NCBI RefSeq assembly: GCF_001718695.1
Contig: NZ_CP013421.1
Coordinates: 682,001 to 746,000, forward strand
Reading direction: 5' to 3'
DNA length: 64,000 nucleotides
Origin: Burkholderia ubonensis
GTDB taxonomy: Bacteria > Pseudomonadota > Gammaproteobacteria > Burkholderiales > Burkholderiaceae
The position numbers were made by a program, and so were the translations under genes. Below the pieces are notes generated by a model, which was not told the DNA's origin, did not search any database, and was given only the letters and a program-made list of their open reading frames with translations. Positions 63,935 through 64,000 of the stretch are shown here, one piece after another (position 1 is the first letter of the stretch; every line of letters starts with the position of its first letter).

Positions 63935-64000
63935 TTACATGTTCGGGTAGTTCGGCCCGCCGCCGCCTTCCGGCGTGACCCACACGATGTTCTGCGTCGG
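63935..64000 (-). CDS. ETF-ubiquinone oxidoreductase, last 21 residues (runs off window)
   Basis: The minus-strand frame reads PTQNIVWVTPEGGGGPNYPN then Met and stop. The ending NIxWVxPEGGGGPxYxxM is the conserved C-terminus of electron-transfer-flavoprotein:ubiquinone oxidoreductases, which pass electrons from acyl-CoA dehydrogenases to the quinone pool. This fits the neighbouring thiolase and 3-hydroxyacyl-CoA dehydrogenase. The rest of the gene lies beyond the window. The call rests on a short segment, though a very distinctive one. Confidence 0.75.
   Translation of the reverse strand, partial: PTQNIVWVTPEGGGGPNYPNM

Overview
The window is a gene-dense, very GC-rich (roughly two-thirds G+C) stretch of a Burkholderia-type betaproteobacterial chromosome. 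This rests on codon usage, the gene families present and the extreme third-position GC, which opens long antisense reading frames opposite almost every real gene. No rRNA, tRNA, CRISPR array, prophage or replication origin was seen, and I cannot tell which replicon it comes from.

Layout. 1-6.8 kb: the start of an Atm1-like ABC exporter, a BON-domain protein, a small acidic protein, a PAS/His-kinase/receiver hybrid, a frameshifted DUF326 copper-binding four-helix protein behind a zinc alcohol dehydrogenase, and small membrane proteins. 7.2-9.2 kb: a DyP-type peroxidase overlapping an encapsulin shell gene, with a cargo-loading tail on the peroxidase. 9.3-15.8 kb: an NCS1 permease diverging from a LysR regulator, then an M20 amidohydrolase/DUF1028/RidA/flavin monooxygenase operon that looks like a catabolic set for a nitrogenous compound. 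15.9-17.1 kb: a tryptophanyl-tRNA synthetase preceded by a Trp-Trp leader peptide and an attenuator-like hairpin. 17.2-24.2 kb: a CBS-PAS-GGDEF-EAL protein, a second LysR regulator, and acnB with a clear promoter and terminator.

24.2-38.8 kb is signal transduction: cheW and a chemoreceptor ending in a CheR-docking-like pentapeptide; a decayed transposase; a four-gene operon (OmpR-type regulator, a 1667-residue kinase-like/AAA/GAF/histidine-kinase protein, a 989-residue hybrid kinase, a receiver-kinase); and a winged-helix/NB-ARC regulator. A fragment of a branched-chain amino-acid binding protein follows. 39-43.5 kb and on to 49.4 kb: two small genes, then the respiratory nitrate reductase operon narGHJI-parvulin-narK, transcribed leftwards from a promoter with an FNR-type box. 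Upstream of narG lies a 38-39 bp minisatellite that keeps an open frame fused to narG.

50.6-64 kb: a universal stress protein with a small membrane protein, a MhpD-like hydratase, an uncharacterised PD-(D/E)XK-like protein, a secreted helical-repeat protein paired with a DUF3142 protein, an alpha/beta hydrolase, an SDR enzyme diverging from an AraC regulator, a secreted aldose epimerase, and a fatty-acid/PHB cluster (3-hydroxyacyl-CoA dehydrogenase, thiolase, the C-terminus of ETF-ubiquinone oxidoreductase).

The signals most worth attention are the attenuator before the TrpRS gene, the encapsulin/DyP compartment, the four-gene signalling operon, the FMO/RidA/DUF1028/M20 cluster, the frameshift in the copper protein, and the nuclease-like protein at 52.7-54.1 kb.
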